IMG/VR virus record: IMGVR_UViG_3300037882_003236
Location: 1-35,245 of that record
Strand: one strand, 5' to 3'
Length of the DNA: 35,245 nt
Source of the DNA: a virus
Translations under genes and position numbers: made by a program
Shown here: one piece after another, positions 10,661 to 19,140 of the stretch
How the letters are laid out: each line of letters begins with the position of its first letter
Position numbering within the stretch: the first letter of the stretch is position 1
Notes under the pieces: generated by a model
Told to the model about the DNA's origin: nothing
Seen by the model: the letters and a program-made list of their open reading frames with translations, nothing else
The model's database searches: none

Positions 10661-10708
10661 TTTCCTGATAAATCCTTTCAAAGAGTGTTGAAAGGATTTA
10701 TCAGGAAA
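10661..10708. promoter_or_regulatory. Perfect 21-bp hairpin upstream of the portal gene
   Basis: Arms 10661-10681 and 10688-10708 are exact reverse complements and enclose the six-base loop AGAGTG. The arm begins TTTCCTGATAAATCC. It ends 17 bases before the portal ATG and just ahead of its AAAGGA site. The 3' side has no long T run, so a classic intrinsic terminator is not certain; an mRNA processing or stability element, a packaging site or a protein-binding site are alternatives. Confidence 0.75.
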
Positions 10709-10725
10709 TTTGAAAGGACTCACTC

Positions 10726-13083
10726 ATGGATAAAATAACCCAAGATGATGACGACCTCAAGGAACACAATACAACAAATCCACGTGCCTTAAAAAAACGC
10801 TGGTACTCTGAAATCACTCTAGCCCAAAAAGAGTTCGAGAACTGGTACAAAGACTGTAGCAAGGCTTACGACCGATACATTGATAAGCGGAATAGAGCTT
10901 TAGATTACTACGATACCTCTCTTAGAAAGAAATTTAATATATTATGGTCGAATATCCAAACATTCAGGCCACTCCTGTACGCTCGTACTCCTATTCCTCA
11001 GGTGGAAAGGAGACACAAAGATTCTGACCCTCTTGCCCGCCTAACAGGTGAGGTATTAGAACGCTCACTAAACTACCAAATAAAGCTTTATCCGTTTGAT
11101 AGGGTAATGAGCCTATCAGTACTAGATAATTTACTAGCAGCGCGGGGGACGGCTCGTATTTCATATTACCCAGATTTCCAGAATATGCCCGCTGAGTCGT
11201 CCGATGCGGGCGGACAACTCGAATCGTACCAACAAATAATCGAACAAACGGTAAAGTGCGAGTACATTCACTGGACAGACTTTCTCCATCAACCCGCCCG
11301 CATCTGGGAAGAGGTCACTTGGATAGCTTACCGACACTATTACTCACGCAAAGAATGTGTAAAAGAGTTTGGCGAGAAAGTAGGTAGAAAAATAAAGCTG
11401 AATTATTCTGCTAATTCCAACAAAGATGATCATCAACGGCCAGAGCATGAATATTTAAAACGTGCTGAGGTGTGGGAAGTCTGGGATAAAGAAACCAAGA
11501 CCATCATATGGCTCACAGAAGGCTATCCAGAAGCATTAAAAGTAGAAGATGATAAACTAGGACTCAAAGATTTCTTTGATTGTCCTGAGCCTCTTTATGG
11601 TACTCTCAATACAAATTCACTTGTACCCGTCCCAGACTACCTGATGTACATAAATCAAGCCCAAGAGCTTGATCTAATAACAGACAGAATCAGTAAAATA
11701 ATTAAGAGTATAAATCCGAAAGCTCTTTATGATTCATCTCTCACAAGCATATCGAGATTAATTAGTGAAGCGAATGATAACGATTATATTCCGATAGAAG
11801 GTTGGAGGAATTTCGTTCAGCAAGGTGGGATTGACGGCGCAATCTTTTTTGCCCCAATACAAGAGAAAATGCAGGTTGTAGCTCAACTTTACGAAGCTCG
11901 TAACTCAATTATCTCCGAGATTTACGAAATAACTGGCCTCTCTGATATAGTCCGCGGTGCGTCTGACCCATCTGAAACAGCAACAGCACAACAAATTAAA
12001 GGTCAATATGCTAATCTTCGGCTTTCTTCGAGACAACAAGACGTTCAGAGATATGCACGCGACTTACTTTCCATCTCTGGTGAAATCATTGCCGAACACT
12101 TCGAGCCACAAATCATCAGAGAAATCAGCGGCTATGACTACATGTCCGATGCCAACCCCCAAGACCCACAAGAGTGGGATCAGATCATCGGACTGCTCAA
12201 AAACGATCCGTTTAGGAGATTCAGGATCAACATCGAAACCGATTCTACTGTAGCAATCAATGAGCAAATCGATAAACAAAACAGAGCTGAGTTTATTCAA
12301 ACAATATCATCCCTCATGGGCGAATTAGTACCATTTACAGAAGGTCGTCCTGCTCTGGCTTCTGTGGCCTCCCATTTAATTAATTTCTCAGCACGTGGAC
12401 TTAAAGCAGGCAGACAAATAGAAACAGAATTACAGGCAGCTCTAGAGCAATGGGTTGAGCAAGTCTCTCAACCTCCAGAACCTGAGCCAGAAGTTCAACC
12501 AGATCAAGCTAAGCTTGCAGAAATACGAGCCAACGCTCAGGTTGAGCAAGCTAAAATGCAAATACAGGTTCAGGAAATACAGCAGAAGTATGAACTTGAA
12601 CTTCAGAAGCTACAAAAACAATACGAAGTTGATTCTGCTAAGATTGCTTTAGAAACAGAAAAAAATAACAAGCAATTGGCAATGGAAGCCGAGAAATTGA
12701 GGCAATCTGATGTCACAAACACACTCAAAGCATTGGAAATTCATCAAGCCAATGGTTCCCAGCCAGTACGTCTTGCTCTTGCAAATGGAAAGGGTAAGGT
12801 CTCACGCAAGATTTCCATGTCCCGTGACGAGAGCGGACATCTTATCGGACAAACCATCGAAATGCACGGGCCAGACAAATTTGGGAACTTTGTCGAAAAG
12901 CGCAAGAAACATATTATTCGTCGAGACGAAGACGGTAAACTTCGCGGTACTACTGAACTTGAACTAGAGCAGGCCTTGCTTGGTAATCCAATACCAAATT
13001 CTAAGCAAGAATACGTAATATCTCATCTGCCTGATGGTGGTATAGAAGCAGAAAGTATCGAAATGGAGAGTGATGCAACATGA
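10726..13083 (+). CDS. Portal protein
   Basis: A 785-residue protein of the large podoviral portal type. The N-terminal clip/wing region shows YDTSLRKKFNILWSNIQTFR and LYARTPIPQVERRH, typical of portals whose genes stand next to large terminase genes in environmental podoviruses; the middle contains GLSDIVRGASDPSETATAQQ, a characteristic portal segment. Residues about 570-665 form a Gln/Glu-rich coiled coil (QVEQAKMQIQVQEIQQKYEL...) that may build the barrel. It forms the dodecameric ring for DNA entry and docks TerL. The start has AAAGGA seven bases upstream. Unusually, the terminase lies 5 kb away on the opposite strand. Confidence 0.9.
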   Translation: MDKITQDDDDLKEHNTTNPRALKKRWYSEITLAQKEFENWYKDCSKAYDRYIDKRNRALDYYDTSLRKKFNILWSNIQTFRPLLYARTPIPQVERRHKDSDPLARLTGEVLERSLNYQIKLYPFDRVMSLSVLDNLLAARGTARISYYPDFQNMPAESSDAGGQLESYQQIIEQTVKCEYIHWTDFLHQPARIWEEVTWIAYRHYYSRKECVKEFGEKVGRKIKLNYSANSNKDDHQRPEHEYLKRAEVWEVWDKETKTIIWLTEGYPEALKVEDDKLGLKDFFDCPEPLYGTLNTNSLVPVPDYLMYINQAQELDLITDRISKIIKSINPKALYDSSLTSISRLISEANDNDYIPIEGWRNFVQQGGIDGAIFFAPIQEKMQVVAQLYEARNSIISEIYEITGLSDIVRGASDPSETATAQQIKGQYANLRLSSRQQDVQRYARDLLSISGEIIAEHFEPQIIREISGYDYMSDANPQDPQEWDQIIGLLKNDPFRRFRINIETDSTVAINEQIDKQNRAEFIQTISSLMGELVPFTEGRPALASVASHLINFSARGLKAGRQIETELQAALEQWVEQVSQPPEPEPEVQPDQAKLAEIRANAQVEQAKMQIQVQEIQQKYELELQKLQKQYEVDSAKIALETEKNNKQLAMEAEKLRQSDVTNTLKALEIHQANGSQPVRLALANGKGKVSRKISMSRDESGHLIGQTIEMHGPDKFGNFVEKRKKHIIRRDEDGKLRGTTELELEQALLGNPIPNSKQEYVISHLPDGGIEAESIEMESDAT

Positions 13084-13405
13084 CACTATGGATTCTAAGC
13101 TTAAAATTGCTCTTTATATTTTCAGTTGGATATTCACTATATCTGGTTTTCTTATCACAAGGATACTGTCCGAAGTGGATGTTAGAATACGCAATCTCGA
13201 GGATGAAGCGAAAGAAGCACTTAGGAATCGTTCTATCTATACGCCCCAAATCGAGAAAAACAACGGAAGAATTGAAGAACTGGAGCAATGGAGACTTCTA
13301 CAAACAGAAAACTTCGCCTCATTTGCAGCAGCAGTCAGCAAAAATAGCGAACACTTAGAATCACAACTCAATAATTTACAAAAAGAATGGAAGTTAAGTA
13401 AATAA
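13073..13405 (+). CDS. Membrane-anchored coiled-coil protein after portal
   Basis: About 110 residues. ATG at 13073 is chosen because GGAG lies four bases upstream inside the portal gene; ATG 13088 is an alternative without a site. A transmembrane helix near the N-terminus (LKIALYIFSWIFTISGFLIT) is followed by charged helices (EVDVRIRNLEDEAKEALRN; RIEELEQWRLLQTENFASF; HLESQLNNLQKEWK). It overlaps the portal by 11 bases. The topology resembles small phage holin-like or spanin-like proteins, but the position suggests a head/portal accessory; the function is unknown. The overlapping frame from 13080 is weaker because it lacks a site. Confidence 0.55.
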   Translation: MQHDTMDSKLKIALYIFSWIFTISGFLITRILSEVDVRIRNLEDEAKEALRNRSIYTPQIEKNNGRIEELEQWRLLQTENFASFAAAVSKNSEHLESQLNNLQKEWKLSK

Positions 13406-13407
13406 AT

Positions 13408-13761
13408 ATGTCACGCGCAGCTTCAGCTTTAGTAGCCATCAAAAACGAACTTCAATCAGACCCTGCAGGTATGGGTTATGCTGGATTAAGAGATGCAGCA
13501 AGCAAAGCAATTGCTCTATCAAAGCCTATTTCAAAAACTCCACAGGAAATAGTTTCTCGTCCTGCTAATGTCATAGAAATATTATCCACAAAAAGTTTAA
13601 CTGCTGCCCAAATAACTTTATTAAATAATTTTGTTGTGGCAAATGGAATATTAACAGCAAGTGAATTAAGAGATGTTAATACAGAAATATTCACATCACG
13701 CGCAGATATATTAAAATTAGGTCATATAACACAAGGCGAAGTAGAACAGGCATTAAAATAA
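13408..13761 (+). CDS. Conserved small phage protein (ELxxDPxGxGYAG family)
   Basis: A 117-residue helical protein starting MSRAASALVAIKNELQSDPA followed by GMGYAGLRDAASKAIAL. The 'L..DP.G.GYAG..D' motif near residues 15-28 marks a widespread small protein of tailed phages encoded near tail or head genes; its molecular role is unknown. The rest (KSLTAAQITLLNNFVVANGIL, GHITQGEVEQALK) is regular amphipathic helix. It starts two bases after the preceding stop, in the same operon. Confidence 0.6.
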   Translation: MSRAASALVAIKNELQSDPAGMGYAGLRDAASKAIALSKPISKTPQEIVSRPANVIEILSTKSLTAAQITLLNNFVVANGILTASELRDVNTEIFTSRADILKLGHITQGEVEQALK

Positions 13762-13773
13762 GTTGCAATAAAT

Positions 13774-14973
13774 ATGAAGTTTATATTTTATTCGAATGTT
13801 GCTTTTGAAGAATGGGATTGGAGAAATTCAGTAGAAAAAGGAATTGGCGGCTCCGAGACATCACATGTCGAAATGAGCTGGAGACTAGCGGCAAGAGGCC
13901 ACGAAGTTATTACTTATGCACCCATACCGAGTGACTGTCCTGGCAAATGGAGAGATACCATTTGGAAAAGATGCGAGGAAGTAGACTGGAGTCAAAAAGG
14001 TATTTGGATTCTCTATCGTTGCCCTGAGGCAATAGATAATTTCCCCGTAGAAAGAGACGAACAAACTCTTTGGTTCATGATGCAGGATTGGGATTATCTT
14101 TCTTGGAATGAAGAGAGAAAAGCAAAACTAGATTTAGTTATTACCCTTTGCCAAGCTCATGGCCGAGATGTCATAGGAAAACATCCAGACCTCAAAGATA
14201 AGCTATGGTTATCGAGTAACGGCGTTAAGGTTGATCTCATTAAGAAAATAGAAGGGGAATATCTAAAGAATGGTGGCTTCCCTAAAAGAAATCCGCATAA
14301 AATTATATACGCTTCATCGCCAGACCGAGGCTTGAAGCATGTTGTTAAGTCTTTCAGTCGGGCTAGAGAATATATTCCAACGTTAGAGCTTCATGCATTC
14401 TATGGGTTCGATAATCTCGATAAGATCGACGCACCTTGGGCAAAAAAGACAGCAAAAGAGACGAGAAAATTACTCGAATCACCAGGAGTTGTCTGGCATG
14501 GGCGAGCTACACAAGAAGACTTGTACAAAGAATGGTTATCCGCCGGACTTTGGGTTTATCAAACGAATTTCTCAGAAACTTCGTGCATTACTTGCATGGA
14601 AGCGCAAGCCCTCGGAGCAATTCCAATCTACAACCCAATTTATGCACTACGGGAAAACGTGCGAAGTGGAATACCTGTTGAGGGAGATGCTTACGGAGAT
14701 CCGCTTACTCAGGCGAGATTCTCAGCGGAAATAGTTAGGCTGGCTACCTATCCTGATCTTCAGGAGGAAATTAGAATTCCAATGATGAGAGAAGCCAGAA
14801 AACGTTTTGATTGGGAGAATTTCGTTACACAGTGGGAGAATAAAGCAGCTGGTAAATATTATCCATTGGATTTTCCAGTACAATTACCTGGTGTACAGCA
14901 AGAAATCGAGGATGAGTTGAAAGAAGACGAAGAGCTCTACCAACCAGAAGAAGGGCAGCAAATTTCAATATAA
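13774..14973 (+). CDS. GT4-like glycosyltransferase (GT-B fold)
   Basis: A 399-residue enzyme. The N-terminal domain shows GIGGSETSHVEMSWRLAARGH (from residue 23), the glycine-rich acceptor-side loop of family 4 enzymes. The C-terminal domain has IIYASSPDRGLKHVV (about 177-191) and the EX7E signature E268...E276 followed by ALGAIPIYNP, which contacts the nucleotide sugar. An acidic tail (QEIEDELKEDEELYQPEEGQ) is added. It would transfer a sugar to an unknown acceptor, retaining anomeric configuration by family rule. Lying between portal-cluster and virion genes, it may decorate phage structural proteins or host polysaccharide; this is inference. Confidence 0.85.
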   Translation: MKFIFYSNVAFEEWDWRNSVEKGIGGSETSHVEMSWRLAARGHEVITYAPIPSDCPGKWRDTIWKRCEEVDWSQKGIWILYRCPEAIDNFPVERDEQTLWFMMQDWDYLSWNEERKAKLDLVITLCQAHGRDVIGKHPDLKDKLWLSSNGVKVDLIKKIEGEYLKNGGFPKRNPHKIIYASSPDRGLKHVVKSFSRAREYIPTLELHAFYGFDNLDKIDAPWAKKTAKETRKLLESPGVVWHGRATQEDLYKEWLSAGLWVYQTNFSETSCITCMEAQALGAIPIYNPIYALRENVRSGIPVEGDAYGDPLTQARFSAEIVRLATYPDLQEEIRIPMMREARKRFDWENFVTQWENKAAGKYYPLDFPVQLPGVQQEIEDELKEDEELYQPEEGQQISI

Positions 14974-14983
14974 GGTAGTAATT

Positions 14984-15736
14984 ATGCTTCACGGTAAACA
15001 TCCAATAGGAACAGTGGGTATCATGTGCGGATTACCTGCTGTGCCTGAGTATTTCTTGTGGTCGTACTCGCAAATGGTTCAGTATAATTCTGAATATTTA
15101 GTAAGACCAAATGAATTCATTCATTACAATAAGACAGCCATATCCTACCATTCCTCAGCAAGAAACGGTCTTGTATCAACTATGCTCGGTGAGTGGTTGT
15201 TGATGCTAGACACAGATCATCAATTCGACCCTGACATTTTGGCTAGGATGCTGAAGGTTTTGCAAGATAATCCTGACGTTGATGTCCTCTCAGCGCTTTA
15301 TTTGCACCGTGGTGCACCTCATATGCCTGTTTTATATCAGTGGAGTGACAAAGGTTTAGTAAGAGTTGCTGACTGGATGAGACACGAAAAGCCTTATTTA
15401 TTGCCTATGGGCTCATCTGGAGCTGGTTGTTTATTGATGCGTAGATCTGCACTAAAGAAAGTGATTGATCATTTCAAGTGCGAACCGTTTGATATTATTC
15501 ACCCATACGGTGAAGATCATAGTTTCATGAAAAGATGTTTTGAGTTAGAGCTAGGTTTATTTTGCGCTCCATTTATTCAATGTCATCATGTCACACCGAG
15601 AGCATTGGTATGGCCTGATGATCATGATGAAGAGGCCTCAACTAAATTCGAGCCAATAGTTTTTGGTGAAGAAAACAAAGACAAGTGGGTAGTCTTAGAA
15701 GATAAACAATCAGAGGTGCATGTAAATGGCAACTAA
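14984..15736 (+). CDS. GT2-like glycosyltransferase (GT-A fold)
   Basis: A 250-residue enzyme following the GT4-like gene by ten bases. GEWLLMLDTDHQFDPDILAR (from residue 69) holds the DTD metal-binding DxD motif at 76-78; GSSGAGCLLMRRSAL and YGEDHSFMKRC are later family-2-type segments around the acceptor and the catalytic Asp/Glu. The first 60 residues (GTVGIMCGLPAVPEYFLWSY, HYNKTAISYHSSARNGLV) resemble phage and capsule GT2 enzymes. It is soluble with no membrane helix. It probably works with the preceding enzyme to build a short glycan; acceptor and sugar are unknown. Confidence 0.8.
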   Translation: MLHGKHPIGTVGIMCGLPAVPEYFLWSYSQMVQYNSEYLVRPNEFIHYNKTAISYHSSARNGLVSTMLGEWLLMLDTDHQFDPDILARMLKVLQDNPDVDVLSALYLHRGAPHMPVLYQWSDKGLVRVADWMRHEKPYLLPMGSSGAGCLLMRRSALKKVIDHFKCEPFDIIHPYGEDHSFMKRCFELELGLFCAPFIQCHHVTPRALVWPDDHDEEASTKFEPIVFGEENKDKWVVLEDKQSEVHVNGN

Positions 15737-16103
15737 CTCAACACCTGTTGTCGCCTGGGTGGCAACAACTATGGCGGCTACGGGAGTCAATCAATCGGCT
15801 TCCGTTACTGCCACAATTAATATTACAGGACAATGGGAGCTGCAAATCCCTGTTCGCTGTCAGTTTTCTAACGTATCAGCAGACCCGATAGTAAATATCT
15901 ATTCCTCTATGGATGGTGGTGCTGGTTACGATACAACGCCACTGCAATCATTTGCTATAGCTCGAATTGCATCTGGAACAGGACAAGCATCAATTCGCTT
16001 AACGACAGGTCAATACGCTATTCAGGTACTAAATTCTGGCCCCAACAGTGCAACAATTTCTTTAGTAACGGCATTAGCTGTCACGGCGATTAATAATGCA
16101 TAG
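15726..16103 (+). CDS. Beta-rich virion-type protein (125 aa)
   Basis: The start overlaps the end of the GT2-like gene, with AGAGG upstream. The sequence is Ala/Thr/Ser-rich with alternating hydrophobic strands (VTATINITGQWELQIPVRCQF; VNIYSSMDGGAGYDTTP; ASIRLTTGQYAIQVLNSGP), which suggests a small beta-sandwich. There is no signal peptide. It is likely a decoration or fibre-associated structural protein by composition and by position before the LamG-like gene. No family is recognised with certainty. Confidence 0.5.
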   Translation: MATNSTPVVAWVATTMAATGVNQSASVTATINITGQWELQIPVRCQFSNVSADPIVNIYSSMDGGAGYDTTPLQSFAIARIASGTGQASIRLTTGQYAIQVLNSGPNSATISLVTALAVTAINNA

Positions 16104-16965
16104 ATTATTTAAAGAGTGGGACAGGAAACCGCCCAGAGGGACGCGTTTAATTCCAGACCATTATTTAAATAAAGGTCTTGTAGCTTTCTGGCCTTTTTGG
16201 GAACAAGCAGGGACTACGGCTTATGATATCTCAGGGTATAAAAACCACGGCCAGTTTACAAATATGGCTAACCCTGGAGATGGTGCAAGTGGTTGGCACA
16301 TGGGTCAAAATAGCCCAGGGGTAAGATTTAACGATGTAGTAGCAAATCAGTATATCACTGCTGGCAATAGCCCATCGTTAAAATTGCTAGGTGAGATGTC
16401 ATGTTATTGCTCGTTCATGTTTACAGCAACGACGACGCAATACATTATAGCCCATAATCGTAATGCTACTAGAACATCTGCATTTTCCTTGAGAAATAGT
16501 GGAACAGGAGCAATAGAATGGGGCTGGTATATTGTACCGAATGTATGCAGTAGCCCGACTACAATATCAACAAAGGTGTGGTACAAGGCTGTTGGTGTTA
16601 GAACTGGGCGAACTGGTTCTTGGACAGGAATATTATATGCAGACTGGAGTAAGAAACCAGACTATATTGACGTTACATCGACATCAACAACTGATCCTAC
16701 TATGGATAACGAGACAACTGATGCCACGTCAATAGGTGCAAGAGCTTCGACTTTAACGCAAGGAAGCTTTATGGGGGGAATTGTCGATGATATTCGTCTT
16801 TGGAATCGAGCCTTAACAACTGCTGAGGTGAGGGAATTATTTGAAAATCCTTACACCGTTTTTGAAGTTCCTTCATATAGGAAATACTTTTTCCAAGGCG
16901 AAGTTGCTGTAGCGACAGGACACGGACGTTTACTTTCTGATGAAAGGAGTCATTTAATTATATGA
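16096..16965 (+). CDS. LamG/concanavalin-like domain surface protein
   Basis: A 289-residue protein. After a basic N-terminus comes HYLNKGLVAFWPFWEQAGTT, YDISGYKNHGQFTNM, the canonical opening of LamG/concanavalin-A-like jelly-roll domains, and the domain closes with GGIVDDIRLWNRALTTAEVR near residues 226-245. Such domains bind carbohydrate and are common in phage fibres, spikes and decoration proteins. The final residues (FFQGEVAVATGHGRLLSDER) are a short linker. It overlaps both neighbours by a few bases, so it belongs to the same operon. Proximity to two glycosyltransferases makes a glycan-related role attractive but unproved. Confidence 0.75.
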   Translation: MHRLFKEWDRKPPRGTRLIPDHYLNKGLVAFWPFWEQAGTTAYDISGYKNHGQFTNMANPGDGASGWHMGQNSPGVRFNDVVANQYITAGNSPSLKLLGEMSCYCSFMFTATTTQYIIAHNRNATRTSAFSLRNSGTGAIEWGWYIVPNVCSSPTTISTKVWYKAVGVRTGRTGSWTGILYADWSKKPDYIDVTSTSTTDPTMDNETTDATSIGARASTLTQGSFMGGIVDDIRLWNRALTTAEVRELFENPYTVFEVPSYRKYFFQGEVAVATGHGRLLSDERSHLII

Positions 16966-17729
16966 GCTATTACGGCGACCTTCGCACTTCAGATATTATC
17001 GATTTTAAATTCACCACAGTAAATACGTCGGGTGTTCCCACTCAATTGGCTGGCTCTCCCGTGTTGTCTGCCTACAAATCGAATAGCGTAGCGCAAACTA
17101 CAACTGGGGTTACTCTAACTGTAGATTTTGATAGTGTCACTGGACTAAATCACGTTCGAGTAGACACCTCAGCTGATGGTACTTTTTATTCTACAGCAAC
17201 CAATTTTGATATCATTATCACAACTGGAACGGTTGGCGGCGGTAGCGTTGTAGGCTACACAGTAGGCTCATTTTCAATAGAAAACCGCTCTGGCCTACGA
17301 CCAACTGTTGCCGGTAGAACTCTTGATGTAAGCGCAGGAGGTGAGGCAGGTGTTGACTGGGCGAACGTTGGTACTCCTGGCTCAACTGTAAGTCTTTCAG
17401 CAACAACTATTGCTACAGTTACAACCGCGACAACTGCTACAACAGTAAGCGCCCTTGCCGCCAATAGCGTTACTGCTTCTGCTCTAGCTACTGATGCTGT
17501 GAATGAAATTGCAGATGGGCTATTAGCAAGAGCCATAACAGAAAGTTATTCAACGGATGGTGCAGCACCTACCGTTCAGCAAGTTTATTCACAGATATTA
17601 GCAATTCTTCAAGAGCCAAATTACTCAGGTGTTACGATGACAGCTAAGAAGCTAGATGGTAGTACTACTGCAATGACCTTTACTCTTAACGATGCTGTAA
17701 ATCCGACCTCAATGACTAGAGCTACATGA
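16962..17729 (+). CDS. Virion structural protein, fibre-like (255 aa)
   Basis: The first half is beta-rich (GDLRTSDIIDFKFTTVNTSG; VLSAYKSNSVAQTTTGVTLT; GLNHVRVDTSADGTFYSTA). A segment RPTVAGRTLDVSAGGEAGVD followed by WANVG is a pattern I recognise from environmental phage structural proteins. The second half contains repetitive Ala/Thr/Val helix or beta-helix sequence (TTIATVTTATTATTVSALAA), typical of fibre shafts. It starts inside the last codons of the LamG gene. The function is inferred from composition and context: a tail fibre or collar-type protein. Confidence 0.55.
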   Translation: MSYYGDLRTSDIIDFKFTTVNTSGVPTQLAGSPVLSAYKSNSVAQTTTGVTLTVDFDSVTGLNHVRVDTSADGTFYSTATNFDIIITTGTVGGGSVVGYTVGSFSIENRSGLRPTVAGRTLDVSAGGEAGVDWANVGTPGSTVSLSATTIATVTTATTATTVSALAANSVTASALATDAVNEIADGLLARAITESYSTDGAAPTVQQVYSQILAILQEPNYSGVTMTAKKLDGSTTAMTFTLNDAVNPTSMTRAT

Positions 17730-17753
17730 AATTAGGAGCTACATGAAATTAGG
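17720..17753. repeat. 17-bp tandem duplication at a gene junction
   Basis: AGCTACATGAAATTAGG occurs twice in tandem (17720-17736, 17737-17753). It carries the stop of the upstream gene and a start codon. In the second copy the ATG (17743) gains TAGGAG from the end of the first copy. Confidence 0.9.
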
Positions 17754-17922
17754 ATTCTTCAGACGAAAATACTATAAACTATATGCTCTTATAACTGGTC
17801 ATTTGCATCCTTGGGTGCAAGAAAATGTGGTCAAGCCGTCTGTTCAAAAGCACGAAAATCAATTTTTAGAATCAATTGAAGCTAATAGAGCTCTTCTGAA
17901 AAGATTACAAAAAGTTAAATGA
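17743..17922 (+). CDS. Small basic protein (59 aa)
   Basis: ATG at 17743 has TAGGAG upstream created by the tandem duplication. The protein MKLGFFRRKYYKLYALITGH...VVKPSVQKHENQFLESIEANR is basic at the N-terminus and helical at the C-terminus. Its TGA overlaps the next ATG by four bases, a sign of translational coupling. No family is recognised. Confidence 0.5.
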   Translation: MKLGFFRRKYYKLYALITGHLHPWVQENVVKPSVQKHENQFLESIEANRALLKRLQKVK

Positions 17923-18506
17923 GTCTAACTACTCTCACGCGAGTTGGTTTTAATTCAAGCTCCATTGCTTTCATGGTGAAGCGAGGTTTCGGAGCAGCCT
18001 CTCTTCTCGCCGATACTCATGATGGTAGTGGTGACCGTGACGGACGTTTTGTATCTCAACCTTACGTTAAGAAATTAAAATTACGAAAAGGAACTCACCT
18101 TTTAGGTACATGGAAGCGTAGCTACGAGCAATTACCCTCTGAAAAGCAAAAGATTCTCGATGAAGTCAATCAGATTGCCCAAGATATTAAGGCAGCTCAA
18201 GCTCAAGCAACTGTAAAAGATTATTTGACAGTTCAAAACCTGTCAAATTCCGACTATTTATTGCAACAACTCGAAAAATTCGAAGAGTTGCGGAATCAAT
18301 TACGTAATATAGAAAATGCTATCGAGCTTCAGAGAATTCAATCTTCTAAACTTGCTGAAATATCAGAGCAAGAACGTCAAAAGTATCAGTTCTTACTTGA
18401 TGAAGAGAATCAGGTTATGGCCTTGCATTTTGCAATAGCTGAAAAGATAAAGAAGATGAATGAAGAAGAACAAGAAGCATTAGCGATTATTATGAGTCAT
18501 GATTGA
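17919..18506 (+). CDS. Coiled-coil protein upstream of scaffold/capsid genes (195 aa)
   Basis: The N-terminal 65 residues (FNSSSIAFMVKRGFGAASLL...GRFVSQPYVKKLKLRKGTHL) are compact and mixed. From about residue 70 on, the protein is a long charged coiled coil (EKQKILDEVNQIAQDIKAAQ; LEKFEELRNQLRNIENAIEL; EISEQERQKYQFLLDEENQV). It is coupled to both neighbours by overlaps. It may be an assembly or connector accessory factor by position between fibre-like and scaffold genes; no family is recognised. Confidence 0.5.
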   Translation: MSLTTLTRVGFNSSSIAFMVKRGFGAASLLADTHDGSGDRDGRFVSQPYVKKLKLRKGTHLLGTWKRSYEQLPSEKQKILDEVNQIAQDIKAAQAQATVKDYLTVQNLSNSDYLLQQLEKFEELRNQLRNIENAIELQRIQSSKLAEISEQERQKYQFLLDEENQVMALHFAIAEKIKKMNEEEQEALAIIMSHD

Positions 18507-18711
18507 TTTTTTTAAAGAAACACAGGTTAACGTCCCTAACGTTGAGCAATTCCTTGAACAAATTGATGCTATTAAAGCAGGGCTTATTGATGCTTACCGT
18601 CAGCAGGGTGTTCAGATGTATGTATATCAGGAACGAATTAAGGAATTGGAAGCCTTAATTGTGGCAAAAGAAGAGGAAATAGCTTGGACTAAAGAACAGG
18701 ACTGGAAATGA
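18499..18711 (+). CDS. Small helical protein (70 aa)
   Basis: A 70-residue protein overlapping both neighbours by four to eight bases. Sequence: MIDFFKETQVNVPNVEQFLE, then KAGLIDAYRQQGVQMYVYQE and RIKELEALIVAKEEEIAWTK, predicted as helices with a coiled C-terminus. There are no motifs. The tight coupling in the virion operon suggests a morphogenesis accessory protein. Confidence 0.5.
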   Translation: MIDFFKETQVNVPNVEQFLEQIDAIKAGLIDAYRQQGVQMYVYQERIKELEALIVAKEEEIAWTKEQDWK

Positions 18712-19082
18712 AAACAACTTACACTTGGAATCCAGCAACAAAAACTTTCGAAGCTATTGGCGGAAGTGCTCAAAAGCGCAAACAAACTCATTCTGTTATT
18801 CAAGACTCCATGAATTCAACATGGCATCCTATTACAGGAGAAATGATTGATTCTAAGTCCAAATTCAGAAAAATCACGAAAAGTCATGGCTGTATAGAAG
18901 TGGGCAATGAAGAACAAAAACAACGCCCACCAGAAACCAAGGATTCGGATTATACAGAGGCAATAATAAAAGCCTACGAAAATCCGAATTATCAAGGAAA
19001 ATCAGTTGACAGAAATACTAATTTCTCAGATACCATGATTAGAGATGCTATTGAAAAAGCACGAAGTGAATTAAATAAATAA
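18708..19082 (+). CDS. Conserved phage head-region protein (STWHPITGEMIDSKSKF family)
   Basis: A 124-residue protein with the stretch MNSTWHPITGEMIDSKSKFR followed by KITKSHGCIEVGNE. This combination recurs in small phage proteins encoded just upstream of scaffold and capsid genes. The C-terminal half is charged and helical (DSDYTEAIIKAYENPNYQGK; TMIRDAIEKARSELNK). It looks like a small adaptor and carries no catalytic site. It ends 80 bases before the scaffold gene, after which the longest gap in this operon carries RNA structure. Confidence 0.55.
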   Translation: MKTTYTWNPATKTFEAIGGSAQKRKQTHSVIQDSMNSTWHPITGEMIDSKSKFRKITKSHGCIEVGNEEQKQRPPETKDSDYTEAIIKAYENPNYQGKSVDRNTNFSDTMIRDAIEKARSELNK

Positions 19083-19085
19083 TTA

Positions 19086-19140
19086 TGCCCGAGGATGAAA
19101 CGGATTTTATCTGAGAGAATAAAAACTCTCACGGGCTTTC
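19086..19140 (+). terminator. Compound hairpin before scaffold gene, terminator-like
   Basis: GCCCG near 19087 can pair with CGGGC near 19132, and just inside it TGAGAG near 19111 pairs with CTCTCA near 19126. The stem is followed by TTTCTCC. It is imperfect, with a long 5' bulge, so it may be an attenuator or processing site rather than a strong terminator. Confidence 0.4.

Noticed and set aside
10249-10723. Ala-Ile, His-Ser and Met-Ala frames across array 2
   Set aside because: They are shadows of the hexamer array; only the Gly-x frame starts behind AAGGA and is coupled to the upstream gene.
13080-13358. A 92-codon frame overlapping the gene after portal
   Set aside because: It has no ribosome site and its composition is basic and irregular; the frame from 13073 has a site, a membrane helix and a coiled coil.
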